DNA from: Pseudodesulfovibrio sediminis
GTDB lineage: Bacteria; Desulfobacterota; Desulfovibrionia; Desulfovibrionales; Desulfovibrionaceae
Direction of reading: 5' to 3'
Assembly: GCF_020886695.1 (NCBI RefSeq)
Contig: NZ_AP024485.1
Location: 3,539,001 to 3,603,000 of the forward strand
DNA: 64,000 nt
Under the pieces are notes generated by a model, which made no database searches, had not been told where the DNA came from, and worked only from the letters and a program-made list of their open reading frames with translations. Position 1 is the stretch's first letter, and the number at the start of each line of letters is the position of its first letter. Position numbers and translations under genes: made by a program. Of the stretch, positions 51,471 to 60,020 are shown piece by piece.

Positions 51471-52394
51471 ATGCTTAAAGTCGCAGTTGTCGGCCTGGGT
51501 TGGATGGGCCGAGTACATCTGAGGAACTATACCGAGATGCCTGACGTTGAAGTCGTCGGCGTCGTCGATATTGATGAAGCCATTCTCAAGGAAGTCGCTG
51601 ATCAGTTCGGCGTGAAGACATTCACTTCTCTGGATGAGCTGCTTGAGAACGAGCTGGATGCCATGTCTATCTGCGTGCCCACCAGCCTGCACCACGAGGT
51701 CGGTCTCAAGGTCATGGACAAGTCGATCAACGCCATCATCGAAAAGCCCCTGGCTGTCACCTCCCAGGAGGGAGAAGACCTGGTCGCCAAGGCCAAGGAA
51801 AAGGGCGTGGCTCTCATGGTCGGCCATGTGGAGCGCTACAACCCCGCTGTTTCCAGAGTCAAGGAGCTGATGGGCTCTGATGATGTCATCTCCATCCAGA
51901 TCGAGCGCGTGGGACCGTACCCGCCCCGTATTCAGGATGTCGGCGTCATCAAGGATCTGGGCGCTCACGATGTCGACCTGATCCGGTTCCTGACCGGTTC
52001 CGAGTTCAAGTCCGTGTACGCCGTATCCTCCAGCACCTTGGGCAAGCACGAGGACTCCGCGCTTATTACCGCAGAGATGGAAAACGGCGTGCTCGCCAAT
52101 ATCACCACCAACTGGGTGACTCCGTACAAGGCCCGCAATATCAACGTGGCCTGTGAGTCCAAGTACATCAAGGCCAACCTGATTACGCAGGAAGTCAAGG
52201 AATACTCCGCGTTCTCCTCGTACGACCAGTCGTACTCAGTGCGCGAGTGGCCCCTGATGTTCCGTGAGCCGGTCAAGGCCGAGCTGACCGAATTCCTGAC
52301 CGCGCTGCGTGAAGGTACCCCGGTGCCCATTACCGGTGAAGACGGACTTGAAGTGCTCAAGACCTTTGACAAGATTTTCGAGTGCGCCTGCTAG
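51471..52394 (+). CDS. Gfo/Idh/MocA-family oxidoreductase
   Basis: The 307-residue protein has an N-terminal Rossmann domain (VVGLGWMGRVHLRNY; VVDIDEA), the family Lys in EKPLAVTSQEGE, and the C-terminal beta domain with DLGAHDVDLIRFLTG. It oxidises a sugar or cyclitol hydroxyl with NAD(P). The start at 51471 was set by the glycine-rich loop position. In related genomes such a gene sits with lpx genes and can belong to UDP-GlcNAc 3-keto/amino-sugar formation (GnnA-like), which is possible here given lpxB next door. Confidence 0.85.
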   Translation: MLKVAVVGLGWMGRVHLRNYTEMPDVEVVGVVDIDEAILKEVADQFGVKTFTSLDELLENELDAMSICVPTSLHHEVGLKVMDKSINAIIEKPLAVTSQEGEDLVAKAKEKGVALMVGHVERYNPAVSRVKELMGSDDVISIQIERVGPYPPRIQDVGVIKDLGAHDVDLIRFLTGSEFKSVYAVSSSTLGKHEDSALITAEMENGVLANITTNWVTPYKARNINVACESKYIKANLITQEVKEYSAFSSYDQSYSVREWPLMFREPVKAELTEFLTALREGTPVPITGEDGLEVLKTFDKIFECAC

Positions 52395-52412
52395 CACCGA
52401 ATCAGTATACAA

Positions 52413-52449
52413 GAAAAAGACCCTGTCTCCATGAGGCAGGGTCTTTTTG
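52413..52449. terminator. Bidirectional terminator between the oxidoreductase and BON lipoprotein genes
   Basis: AAAAAGACCCTG and CAGGGTCTTTTT arms form a strong hairpin between convergent genes. Confidence 0.9.
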
Positions 52450-52451
52450 TA

Positions 52452-53099
52452 TCATTCGTTGACAGCGAGTGTGTCTGTGGTTGTCGGTTGATCCGGTGGG
52501 GCCGCAACGTGGATATAGTCGACCACGTCGTTGATGCCGACGACTTCAGTGGCCACGGCCACCGCCTCGGCCTGTTGGGCGTATGTGTCAGCCTTGCCTA
52601 TGAGGATGGCGTCACTCTGGATGACTTCGACCCTCAGATCCAGGCATTGGAGATGTTCGATCTTTTCCAGTCGGATATTCAGTTCGGTTTGGAGCCGAAG
52701 GTCATTGCCCGCCTGATTGGGGGAGTTGGGTGGATAGAATTTGCAGGTGATCGCCCTGACGCCGGAGACGGATGAAGCCGTGTCGATGGCGTAGTCTGCA
52801 TGGGCGCGGTCCTTGAGGCTGCCTATGAGATAGGCGTTGCCGTCGATGATGTGGGCGCTGACCGGGATGTTGTTCATGCGGAGTCGTTCGCGTAGCCGGC
52901 GTTCCATGATTTTGTCCTGAGCATAGGTACGCTGGCCGCCTTCCACGGAATAGCGGGGGAGGTATTCATCGGCCAATACGACGGTGTCATATCCGGTCCA
53001 TACGCTGCCCGCTACCTGGACGGCAGGGTACAGTGCACATCCACCCAGCAGGGCAATGGCCAGAACGGCAGAAATCGTATGAGATGATATGTTGCCCAT
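52452..53099 (-). CDS. BON-domain lipoprotein (OsmY/DolP-like)
   Basis: The 215-residue protein has a lipoprotein signal with lipobox LLGGC (Cys near residue 21) and two BON-like domains: about 65-115 (DKIMERRLRERLRMNN...AYLIGSLKDRAHADYAI) and about 130-190 (LRLQTELNIRLEKI...DAILIGKADTYAQQAEAVAVA). It resembles DolP/YraP outer-membrane lipoproteins that bind anionic phospholipids and help envelope integrity. It ends the minus-strand envelope block. Confidence 0.85.
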   Translation of the reverse strand: MGNISSHTISAVLAIALLGGCALYPAVQVAGSVWTGYDTVVLADEYLPRYSVEGGQRTYAQDKIMERRLRERLRMNNIPVSAHIIDGNAYLIGSLKDRAHADYAIDTASSVSGVRAITCKFYPPNSPNQAGNDLRLQTELNIRLEKIEHLQCLDLRVEVIQSDAILIGKADTYAQQAEAVAVATEVVGINDVVDYIHVAAPPDQPTTTDTLAVNE

Positions 53100-53159
53100 A
53101 ATTACTCGGAGAGTATAATAGAATGTCTAGATATTGTCTAATCCATACCGAGGGGCAGA

Positions 53160-54782
53160 TCAATCCTTTATGAGGATATTATGGACAATGCCTGCGATGG
53201 ATTGTTGGTCCACCAGTTTGAACTCGGGCAGGCGGCTTTTGAGGTCTTTCCAATGCCGTTCTCGGATGGCGAGAACAACCTTGTCTTCTTTGGCCATCAT
53301 GTCCGTCAGTTCGGGATATTTGTCCGTTTCCCTGTACTCGACACCCGCGTAGTAGGTGAAGATACCGGGATAGACCCGACCGGCGAACGGCGTATATCCC
53401 TTGTCCACATATTCCTTGATTATCAGCGCCTGTCTTTTGGGGCTCATGGCATTGTCCAGTGACGGGGCGACCAGCAGGCCCACAGGGTAGATCCAGATGA
53501 TCACGGCCAGGGTCAGTGTGATGAGACTGGTGCGGTATCCGCTCGTGCGCAGGAACAGCATGGTGCCGCCGCCCAGGATGAGCAGGGCCGCAGCGATACC
53601 CATGCCGCGGACAGGGACGGGCAGCGGGATCAGATCGCCTGCCAGGAGCAGGCCGGTTCCGGCCACGATCCACAGGCCGCCGATGAGCGTCCACAATTTC
53701 CGTGTGCGCGCTTCGTCCATGGTCTGCATGGCATTGGCGATGATGATGGCCAGGGGCGGGAACATGGGCAGGATGTAAATGAGCACCTTGCCGCTCAGGG
53801 ATGACAGAAAGATGAACGTGGAGGCGAACATGATCCACAGGAAGGCCGTGGGACCGGCTTGTCGGCGCGTGGACCACAGCGATGCCCAGTGACCGGGCGA
53901 AAAGAGGCGTTTGACCGGCGCGACAAACAGGCTCAGGGTCCAGGGCATCCAGGCCAGGGGGAAGGCAATGATGTAATAGTAGAACGCTTCCCTGTGGTGA
54001 AAGGTCTTGGTGGCGCGCTGGATGATCTGTTTGCCGAGAACGGTTTTCATGAGGAAGTCCGAGCCTTCGGTCATGATCACGCCGCCCACCCATGCGGCGA
54101 GCATGGCGAGCATCAGCAGCAGGCCGAGAGCCATCCTGCTGGTCAGGAATTTCTTGAGTTCACCCTTCCACGCTAGAAAAACGCCGGAGGTTAACAGCGG
54201 AAAGATGAAGCCGAGCGGTCCCTTGATCAGCGTGGCGATGCCCATGAGTGCAAAGGCGTGGACCGGCCACCAGCCTTGTTTTTCGCCATTGAATGCGCGG
54301 AACAGGCAGGCGTGGCTGAGGAGGATGAACGTGCCGAACATGAGGTCCATACGCGAGTAGTGGAACAGGGCCACGAGCATGAACGTGGAGAGCAGGATCA
54401 GCACTGAAGCCAGGCTGACCGCCTTGTCGCATTGCAGCGAACGGGCCAGAAAGTAGGCCGCATACAGGAAGAACAGGCCGGACAACGCCGCGCCCAGCAT
54501 GAACACCTCCGGCATATGTGCCGGGGTGATGGTGTCCAGCAGCCAGAGGAACCAGAAGTACACCGGCGGCTTATCGGGATAGGGCTGTCCGTTGAGGGAG
54601 AGTACCATCCATTTGCCGTTGAGAACGAGGTTCTGGTAGGCGTTGCCATAACGCACTTCGTCCGAAAACCAGAGGGCGCGATTGCCCAACGTGAACCATG
54701 TCTGGGCAAAGACGGCCAGGGTCATGGTCAGCCAGGGGTGGGCCTCAAGACGTTTCCAGATATTCTTGGCAAGTATGGTCAT
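53160..54782 (-). CDS. ArnT-like membrane glycosyltransferase (GT39/GT83 type)
   Basis: The 540-residue protein has about 11-13 transmembrane helices and a first periplasmic loop with ALWFSDEVRYGNAYQNL, the acidic motif expected in ArnT/Pmt enzymes, followed by PYPDKPPVYFWFLW. These transfer a sugar from an undecaprenyl-phosphate carrier to lipid A or a protein. A C-terminal soluble part of ~100 residues follows. It starts one base after the PAP2 gene stop, so they form one operon and probably one pathway of lipid A or glycan modification. Confidence 0.87.
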   Translation of the reverse strand: MTILAKNIWKRLEAHPWLTMTLAVFAQTWFTLGNRALWFSDEVRYGNAYQNLVLNGKWMVLSLNGQPYPDKPPVYFWFLWLLDTITPAHMPEVFMLGAALSGLFFLYAAYFLARSLQCDKAVSLASVLILLSTFMLVALFHYSRMDLMFGTFILLSHACLFRAFNGEKQGWWPVHAFALMGIATLIKGPLGFIFPLLTSGVFLAWKGELKKFLTSRMALGLLLMLAMLAAWVGGVIMTEGSDFLMKTVLGKQIIQRATKTFHHREAFYYYIIAFPLAWMPWTLSLFVAPVKRLFSPGHWASLWSTRRQAGPTAFLWIMFASTFIFLSSLSGKVLIYILPMFPPLAIIIANAMQTMDEARTRKLWTLIGGLWIVAGTGLLLAGDLIPLPVPVRGMGIAAALLILGGGTMLFLRTSGYRTSLITLTLAVIIWIYPVGLLVAPSLDNAMSPKRQALIIKEYVDKGYTPFAGRVYPGIFTYYAGVEYRETDKYPELTDMMAKEDKVVLAIRERHWKDLKSRLPEFKLVDQQSIAGIVHNILIKD

Positions 54783-54783
54783 G

Positions 54784-55407
54784 TTATCCCTTCCGGGTAA
54801 AAATCGAGGTGGAGGCGATGACGGTGGTGGCCAGTCCGCCCATGCTGCCGAGCAGCCAGCCGAAAAAGACATCGGATGGATGATGCCATCCGAGATAGAC
54901 GCGGGAGAATCCCACCAGTCCGATGAACAGGCTCATGAGTACTGTCAGCCATATTTTGTCGATACGCAGGGAGAGCGGCAGGGACCATCCTATGATCTCC
55001 GTGGTATGGCCAGAGGGCAGGGAGTGCTGTGAGGCGCGAGTTGTCAGCGGGTCGAACCAGAGGCCCTGGCCCGGTCTGGGGCGCCCGATAAAGGATTTGA
55101 GGAAATGGACGGCCAGTCCGGCTACCACACCCTGACAGACGAGCAGGATGAGGATGAAGCGCACCCGGTCGCGGTCGCCCGATCTCCAGGCCGTCAGCAG
55201 CATGACCGCATAGACGCCGTAGAAGAGGGGGTTGCTCCAGTCCGTAACAACTTGCATGAAAGATCGGAGGGCCGGATGCAGCAAACGATGGTCTTTGAAA
55301 TAGATGGCCACGTCCCCTTCGGAACTGAAGCCGAACCAGAGTATGGCCAGCAGAATGAGTAAGGGGGCGGAAAAGATCGCCCAATGTGTCAGGGAGCGTG
55401 TGTGCAT
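54784..55407 (-). CDS. PAP2-family membrane phosphatase
   Basis: The 207-residue protein has six predicted transmembrane helices and the three-part PAP2 motif: KSFIGRPRP, PSGHTTEI and SRVYLGWHHPSDV. It removes phosphate from lipids, such as undecaprenyl-PP recycling or lipid A 1-phosphate removal. Directly followed by the ArnT-like gene. Confidence 0.92.
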   Translation of the reverse strand: MHTRSLTHWAIFSAPLLILLAILWFGFSSEGDVAIYFKDHRLLHPALRSFMQVVTDWSNPLFYGVYAVMLLTAWRSGDRDRVRFILILLVCQGVVAGLAVHFLKSFIGRPRPGQGLWFDPLTTRASQHSLPSGHTTEIIGWSLPLSLRIDKIWLTVLMSLFIGLVGFSRVYLGWHHPSDVFFGWLLGSMGGLATTVIASTSIFTRKG

Positions 55408-55464
55408 GCGGATTTTATAGGGTATACGGGCCGATGGAGCAAGCTTCGGCGGTCGGTGAAAGGA

Positions 55465-55653
55465 TTACTCTTGGGTGTCTGGGAACTTTTTATGGGTATA
55501 TCTGGCCCAGACTTCGGGGCTGGCGTTCAACTCCGTGAGGATCTCCGTGATGTCTCTGCCTTCCTGCTTCCAGTATTTGTACGTGTTGTCCGCACATTCA
55601 AAAGGGATGATCAGGGTGCCGTCTTCGGTCAGGTAGGGTTTTGTTTCGTCCAT
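55465..55653 (-). CDS. Small protein, unknown
   Basis: The 62-residue acidic protein starts MDETKPYLTEDGTLIIPFEC and has a WKQEGRDITEILTELN helix; no motif is known to me. A GTG six codons upstream is an alternative start. It lies in the minus-strand run ahead of the PAP2 gene. Confidence 0.55.
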   Translation of the reverse strand: MDETKPYLTEDGTLIIPFECADNTYKYWKQEGRDITEILTELNASPEVWARYTHKKFPDTQE

Positions 55654-55710
55654 GGCGTGGGACTCTCTCACGGTTCGGCCTGAACTTCAAGGGGGCACGA
55701 GGGCGCAAAG

Positions 55711-55738
55711 AAAAATCCCCTGACAGGCAGGGGATTTA
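55711..55738 (-). terminator. Terminator after the DUF115 gene
   Basis: AAATCCCCTG and CAGGGGATTT arms with a short loop, 26 bases past the DUF115 stop and followed on the minus strand by a run of T. Confidence 0.85.
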
Positions 55739-55763
55739 TCCAGTTAAGGCGCGGCGTTGGCCG

Positions 55764-57533
55764 TTAGGCCGCTGCCTTTTTTTTGAGATTGACGCAGACC
55801 TTGCGGTCCACTTCACGAATTTTTTTCAGAATCTGCTTGGCGATGCGCTTGAATTCGCTGAGATCCTTGGGCTCGTACTCGAACTTCGCCTTGGTCAGCC
55901 CTGCCAGATCAATGGATTCGTTGAACAGGTAGGGCATGTAGAGCGGGTCCTGCTTGATGAAGAGGGCCAGCTTGTCCATGGCTTCGTGGATTTTCTGCTG
56001 GTTTCCTTTCACGTCTTTGAAGAGCTTGCCCAGATATTTTTCGGCATTGCGCATGGACGTGGTCCACATGGGCGAGCGTGGTTCCAGAAGGATGGGGGCG
56101 ACATTGCCGCGACAGGCCAACAGGTCGGTCATGAATCTGTCCACGCTGCCGGGAGCCGACGCCAGGATACCCTGGTTGTATGCGGTCTTGATATCCACGG
56201 GCTTGGTGCCTTCAATGGGGACACCGCCGCCGTAGAGGTTGTATACCGGGAAGGCCGCGTCCTTGAGATCCTGTTCCAGTTCGCGTTTGGCGGTCATGTA
56301 TTGGACCGTGGTCAGAATTTCCTCACCGTCCATGTTCCTGGTGGTCTGGTGGAAGGAGCGGCGCTTCATGCTGGTGGAGTGGTGATGGTGGCCGCCCGCA
56401 TGGGACTGGCCGTTCAGCCATGCGTAATCCTGACCGGCCAGCAGCAGATGATTTACACCGCAGCGGCGCAGGAAGCGCGACAGGGTGACGGAGACGTTAC
56501 CGCCCGCATCAATGACCATATCCCGTTCCTTGAACACGAAGGTACCGATACCGCCGATGGTCCATAGTGGCAGAGTGGGGCCGGGGTATCGCTTGAGCAC
56601 CATGGGGTCTATTTTGGTGGAATAGATGAGCGGGACATCCTTGATGAAATCGGGGTCGAGCTGATCAAAAATCTTGAGCATGGACCCGTCATAGTCGATA
56701 GCCGCGCACAGGTGCGGCTTGAGACCGACTTTCTGGAGCGAGGGCACTGTCTGGAGGGCGCATGTATAAAGGACATGCCCCTGATTTTCCTTGAGCTTGG
56801 GGGCCATCTCTTCAAGGCTTGGCCCGGCGCCGAGGATAACCGCGCCCACGCCGCGGCCTTTGCCCTCCATGGGCAACAGACTGCCGTCACTCATGGCGTG
56901 TTTGAAATTGTTGATCTCGTTGGAGACCATGACATCCTGACGGAAGCGCAGGGTGGACAGCTCCAGAGAGAAGTTTTCAAGCTTGTTCCTGATGTGCGTG
57001 GCCCACTGTGCATACTCCGGTCCCAACTGGCGGCTGGGGATATCGCTCTTCAGGTGGATCTGTCCGTAGATGAACTGGAGGTCGAGGTTGCGGATGACCT
57101 CGGCAACAAACCGTTCGTCCGGGACCAGAATGTGAAATTTCTTGGCTTCGAACCAGGGGCGGTAGTCGGTCTGTCCCAGACAGGCGAGGACCATCTCGGG
57201 CCGGGGTTCCATGAGCATGACCTTGTGCGTGTCCGGGGTGTTGGACAGCAGGTGATTGACGCCGTAGCCGAGGTTTGCGCCGACAATGAAGGTGGCCGAG
57301 GTCTTGGCTTTTTCTTCGTGCAGCCAGTTGGCATACAGCCCCTCGGGCGGCAGGGATTCAAGCATGCCCTTGCCGGTCTCCATGCGCCAGTCAAGGATGC
57401 CGAAGTTGTTGACGAAGAGGTTCTCCATCAGTTTTTCTTCTTGGAAATCACGTTCGGAGAGCCACTGAAAAATTGGGTTTCCAGTGCGTTGCAGGTACTC
57501 GATGTTGTCTTTCAAAAACGGGTATGGGGTCAT
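55764..57533 (-). CDS. DUF115 (MptE/Maf-like) protein
   Basis: The 589-residue protein has the DUF115 / 6-hydroxymethylpterin diphosphokinase MptE-like domain in the middle (about 205-400): GAVILGAGPSLEEMAPKLKEN, CALQTVPSLQKVGLKPHLCAAIDYD and LLAGQDYAWLNGQSHAGG. This family includes Maf proteins that transfer pseudaminic or related sugars to flagellins. The N-terminal half is also Maf-like (FIVGANLGYGVNHLL; VMLMEPRPEMV). No flagellin or nonulosonate genes are nearby. The ATG at 57533 has GAGG upstream. Divergent from the fusion gene at 57672. Confidence 0.85.
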   Translation of the reverse strand: MTPYPFLKDNIEYLQRTGNPIFQWLSERDFQEEKLMENLFVNNFGILDWRMETGKGMLESLPPEGLYANWLHEEKAKTSATFIVGANLGYGVNHLLSNTPDTHKVMLMEPRPEMVLACLGQTDYRPWFEAKKFHILVPDERFVAEVIRNLDLQFIYGQIHLKSDIPSRQLGPEYAQWATHIRNKLENFSLELSTLRFRQDVMVSNEINNFKHAMSDGSLLPMEGKGRGVGAVILGAGPSLEEMAPKLKENQGHVLYTCALQTVPSLQKVGLKPHLCAAIDYDGSMLKIFDQLDPDFIKDVPLIYSTKIDPMVLKRYPGPTLPLWTIGGIGTFVFKERDMVIDAGGNVSVTLSRFLRRCGVNHLLLAGQDYAWLNGQSHAGGHHHHSTSMKRRSFHQTTRNMDGEEILTTVQYMTAKRELEQDLKDAAFPVYNLYGGGVPIEGTKPVDIKTAYNQGILASAPGSVDRFMTDLLACRGNVAPILLEPRSPMWTTSMRNAEKYLGKLFKDVKGNQQKIHEAMDKLALFIKQDPLYMPYLFNESIDLAGLTKAKFEYEPKDLSEFKRIAKQILKKIREVDRKVCVNLKKKAAA

Positions 57534-57671
57534 GGTGGTCCTCGTAGTGCTCAAAAAATGGACGGTCCTGCGAAAGAATTGCATGTTGTATGCCAGTTGC
57601 GCACAAATCTGTTTTGCCATACGGTGCGATCACAATCAAATAACTCTCATTCCTGCTATCATGGTGAAATA

Positions 57672-59951
57672 ATGAATAAAGATTTGCTCGCGCTTATCGG
57701 CAACACGCCGCTGGTGGAGATCAGGCACATGAATCCGAACCCGAACGTCACGATTCTGGCGAAGATCGAGTGCCAGAATCCCGGCGGTTCCATCAAGGAT
57801 CGTGTGGCCGCCGCCATGATTCAGGCTGCCGAAGACTCGGGCGAACTGACCAAAGACAAAATCATTATTGAGGCCACATCCGGCAATACCGGCGTGGGAC
57901 TGGCCATGGTCGCCGCCATCAAGGGCTACCGCATCAAGCTGCTCATGCCGGAGACGGCATCCGAAGAGCGCAAGATGATCATGGCCGCATACGGTGCCGA
58001 GCTGGAGCTGACCCCCGGCCATTTGTCCACGGACGGAGCCATCGAGCAGGCCTACCGCTATGCCCGCGAAGAGCCGGGCACATATGTCCTCATGGATCAG
58101 TTTAACAATCCTGCTTCCATCGACGCCCATTATAATGGAACCGGCCTCGAAATCTGGAATCAGACCAATGGCTCCGTGACCCACTGCGTCATGACGCTGG
58201 GCACCTCGGGCACGGCCATGGGCATTGCCAAGCGGCTGCATGAAATGGGCGATGTGCATGTGGCGGCCGTGGAGCCATACGCGGGTCACAAGATTCAGGG
58301 TCTCAAGAATATGCTTGAATCCTATCCTCCCGGTATTTATGACAAGAATAATCTCGATGAGATTCTGCATATCGATGACGACGCCGCTTTCGAGAATTGC
58401 CGCAGGCTGGCCCGTGAAGAGGGTATCTTTGCCGGGATGAGTTCCGGCGCGGCCATTGGTGGAGCACTGCAACTGGCCGAGCGGCTGGATTCCGGCCTGA
58501 TTGTTACCGTGTTCCCGGATTCGGGCGAGCGGTATCTGTCCACCCATTTGTACCGGCCGCAGCCAGGGTCGGGCATGACTATTTTTGACATGGCCTCCAA
58601 TCAGGACAAAATGCTCAGCACCGGGGCCGGATTCGGGCTCTACTGCATGGGGCCGAACCTGGATAATCTGGACGGTCTTGATTCATGGCGGCGCGTGGTG
58701 CTGCTCGATGTCCTGACCCGTCATCTGGCGTCACGCGGCACCGCTCTCGATGCTGCCGTGGGGCTGACCGACATGGACGACCGCACTTTGGCTGCAGCCC
58801 GCGAGGGCAATGTCAGCCGCGAGGCCTTTGCGGAAGAAATGCGTGACAACGTGCTGCAACGCGCCAGGGAGATGGGCATTGCGGACACGATTGCGTTTCC
58901 ACTTTCCTCGGCCAGCAACGAGGGCTCGCTGGAGCTGTGCCGTAAGCTTATGGGCAAAGGGCTGGCCTATGAAAAACTCCGGAGCGTCTATTTCGACGTG
59001 TTCCGCGACAAGCGATACGGCGAGATCGGTACCGTGGACATGGACAAGGTCTCCGGTGGCCGTACCGTGGACCTCAACGCCTATGTCAAAGACAACCCGC
59101 TTGATTTCACTCTGTTGAAACGGGCCACGCTCCTTGATCTGAAACGGGGCGAGGTGCTGGAAACCCAGTGGGGCAACGTGCGCCCGAGCTGGTTTCTGCA
59201 ACATGCGGCCACGGCGCTCGATGCCCTGCCGCGCATTGATGTGATGATCGGTTCGGACAAGCACCGCTTCCCGCATTTGGAAAATCTCCGCGCCATCTGG
59301 AGCACGGCCGGCCGCGAACTTCAGGTCTGGATGGTGGCCCAACAGGCCACGGACACGGAAGAGGGCAACCTGACCACCGTGGCCGAAAGCCTCGGCGGCT
59401 ACCGCGCCGCGCGTCTCTGGCTCCTGTCCGTTGCCAGCCGCAAACCGTTGTGCGCCTCTGCCGAAACCCTGTCCATGTGGGCCAGAAACTGGCGCAAGGT
59501 ACAGGAAGGCGCGGCCACTCTGACTCTCGCTCTGGACGCCAAGGGCGATATCATTTCTCCTGACGTGGAGCAGGCTGTCTTCGACCTCAAGGCAGGCTTC
59601 AAAACCGCCATGGACGACGGCCTCAAATTCCACCATTTCTGGCCGGTCCTCTTCAGATTTACCAAACAAGTCAACGGCTGGGCCGCAGACGGCTCCCTCA
59701 CCGGAGCCGCCGCCAAATCCTGCCATGAAGAACTGACGGCCATAGACACGGTCCTCGGTATCCTCGACCCAACCCAGATGCCCATCCCCCTGAGCGACCT
59801 CCCAGACGAAGTCCAAGGCATGGTCGCCGACCGCCAAAAGGCTCGGGAAGCAAAAGACTTCGCCATGTCGGACGAGCTGCGGGACCAAATAGCCGAAGCC
59901 GGATTCAGAGTAGAAGACACCGGTGGAGTACCAAGAGTATTTAATGCGTAG
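57672..59951 (+). CDS. Cysteine synthase fused to a degenerate cysteinyl-tRNA-synthetase-like domain
   Basis: The 759-residue protein has two parts. Residues 1 to about 305 are a complete O-acetylserine sulfhydrylase: NPGGSIKDR with PLP Lys42, TSGNTG, the GTSGT phosphate loop and PDSGERYLST. Residues about 318-759 align with CysRS: YCMGPN, LTDMDD, PLDFTLLKR, the FPHLEN segment, DALR-type helices and a terminal RQKAREAKDFAMSDELRDQI-type helix. HIGH reads GLDS (335-338), KMSKS reads TVAES (569-573), and zinc ligands C209 and E238 of the E. coli enzyme correspond to H511 and L539. Aminoacylation is therefore unlikely; a regulatory, tRNA- or cysteine-binding role is inference. Confidence 0.88.
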   Translation: MNKDLLALIGNTPLVEIRHMNPNPNVTILAKIECQNPGGSIKDRVAAAMIQAAEDSGELTKDKIIIEATSGNTGVGLAMVAAIKGYRIKLLMPETASEERKMIMAAYGAELELTPGHLSTDGAIEQAYRYAREEPGTYVLMDQFNNPASIDAHYNGTGLEIWNQTNGSVTHCVMTLGTSGTAMGIAKRLHEMGDVHVAAVEPYAGHKIQGLKNMLESYPPGIYDKNNLDEILHIDDDAAFENCRRLAREEGIFAGMSSGAAIGGALQLAERLDSGLIVTVFPDSGERYLSTHLYRPQPGSGMTIFDMASNQDKMLSTGAGFGLYCMGPNLDNLDGLDSWRRVVLLDVLTRHLASRGTALDAAVGLTDMDDRTLAAAREGNVSREAFAEEMRDNVLQRAREMGIADTIAFPLSSASNEGSLELCRKLMGKGLAYEKLRSVYFDVFRDKRYGEIGTVDMDKVSGGRTVDLNAYVKDNPLDFTLLKRATLLDLKRGEVLETQWGNVRPSWFLQHAATALDALPRIDVMIGSDKHRFPHLENLRAIWSTAGRELQVWMVAQQATDTEEGNLTTVAESLGGYRAARLWLLSVASRKPLCASAETLSMWARNWRKVQEGAATLTLALDAKGDIISPDVEQAVFDLKAGFKTAMDDGLKFHHFWPVLFRFTKQVNGWAADGSLTGAAAKSCHEELTAIDTVLGILDPTQMPIPLSDLPDEVQGMVADRQKAREAKDFAMSDELRDQIAEAGFRVEDTGGVPRVFNA

Positions 59952-59973
59952 ATTGAATTGAGATATTGAAAGC

Positions 59974-60003
59974 AAAAGGCCGCCCGTGAGGGCGGCCTTT
60001 CTG
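59974..60003 (+). terminator. Terminator after the fusion gene
   Basis: AAAGGCCGCCC and GGGCGGCCTTT arms around GTGA, 25 bases after the stop. Confidence 0.88.
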
Positions 60004-60020
60004 TTTAGTAGAGGAGGATT

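Noticed and set aside
56712-57671. N-terminal extension of the cysteine-synthase fusion frame
   Set aside because: The frame is open upstream but antisense to the DUF115 gene. The protein starts at ATG 57672, where cysteine-synthase similarity begins.
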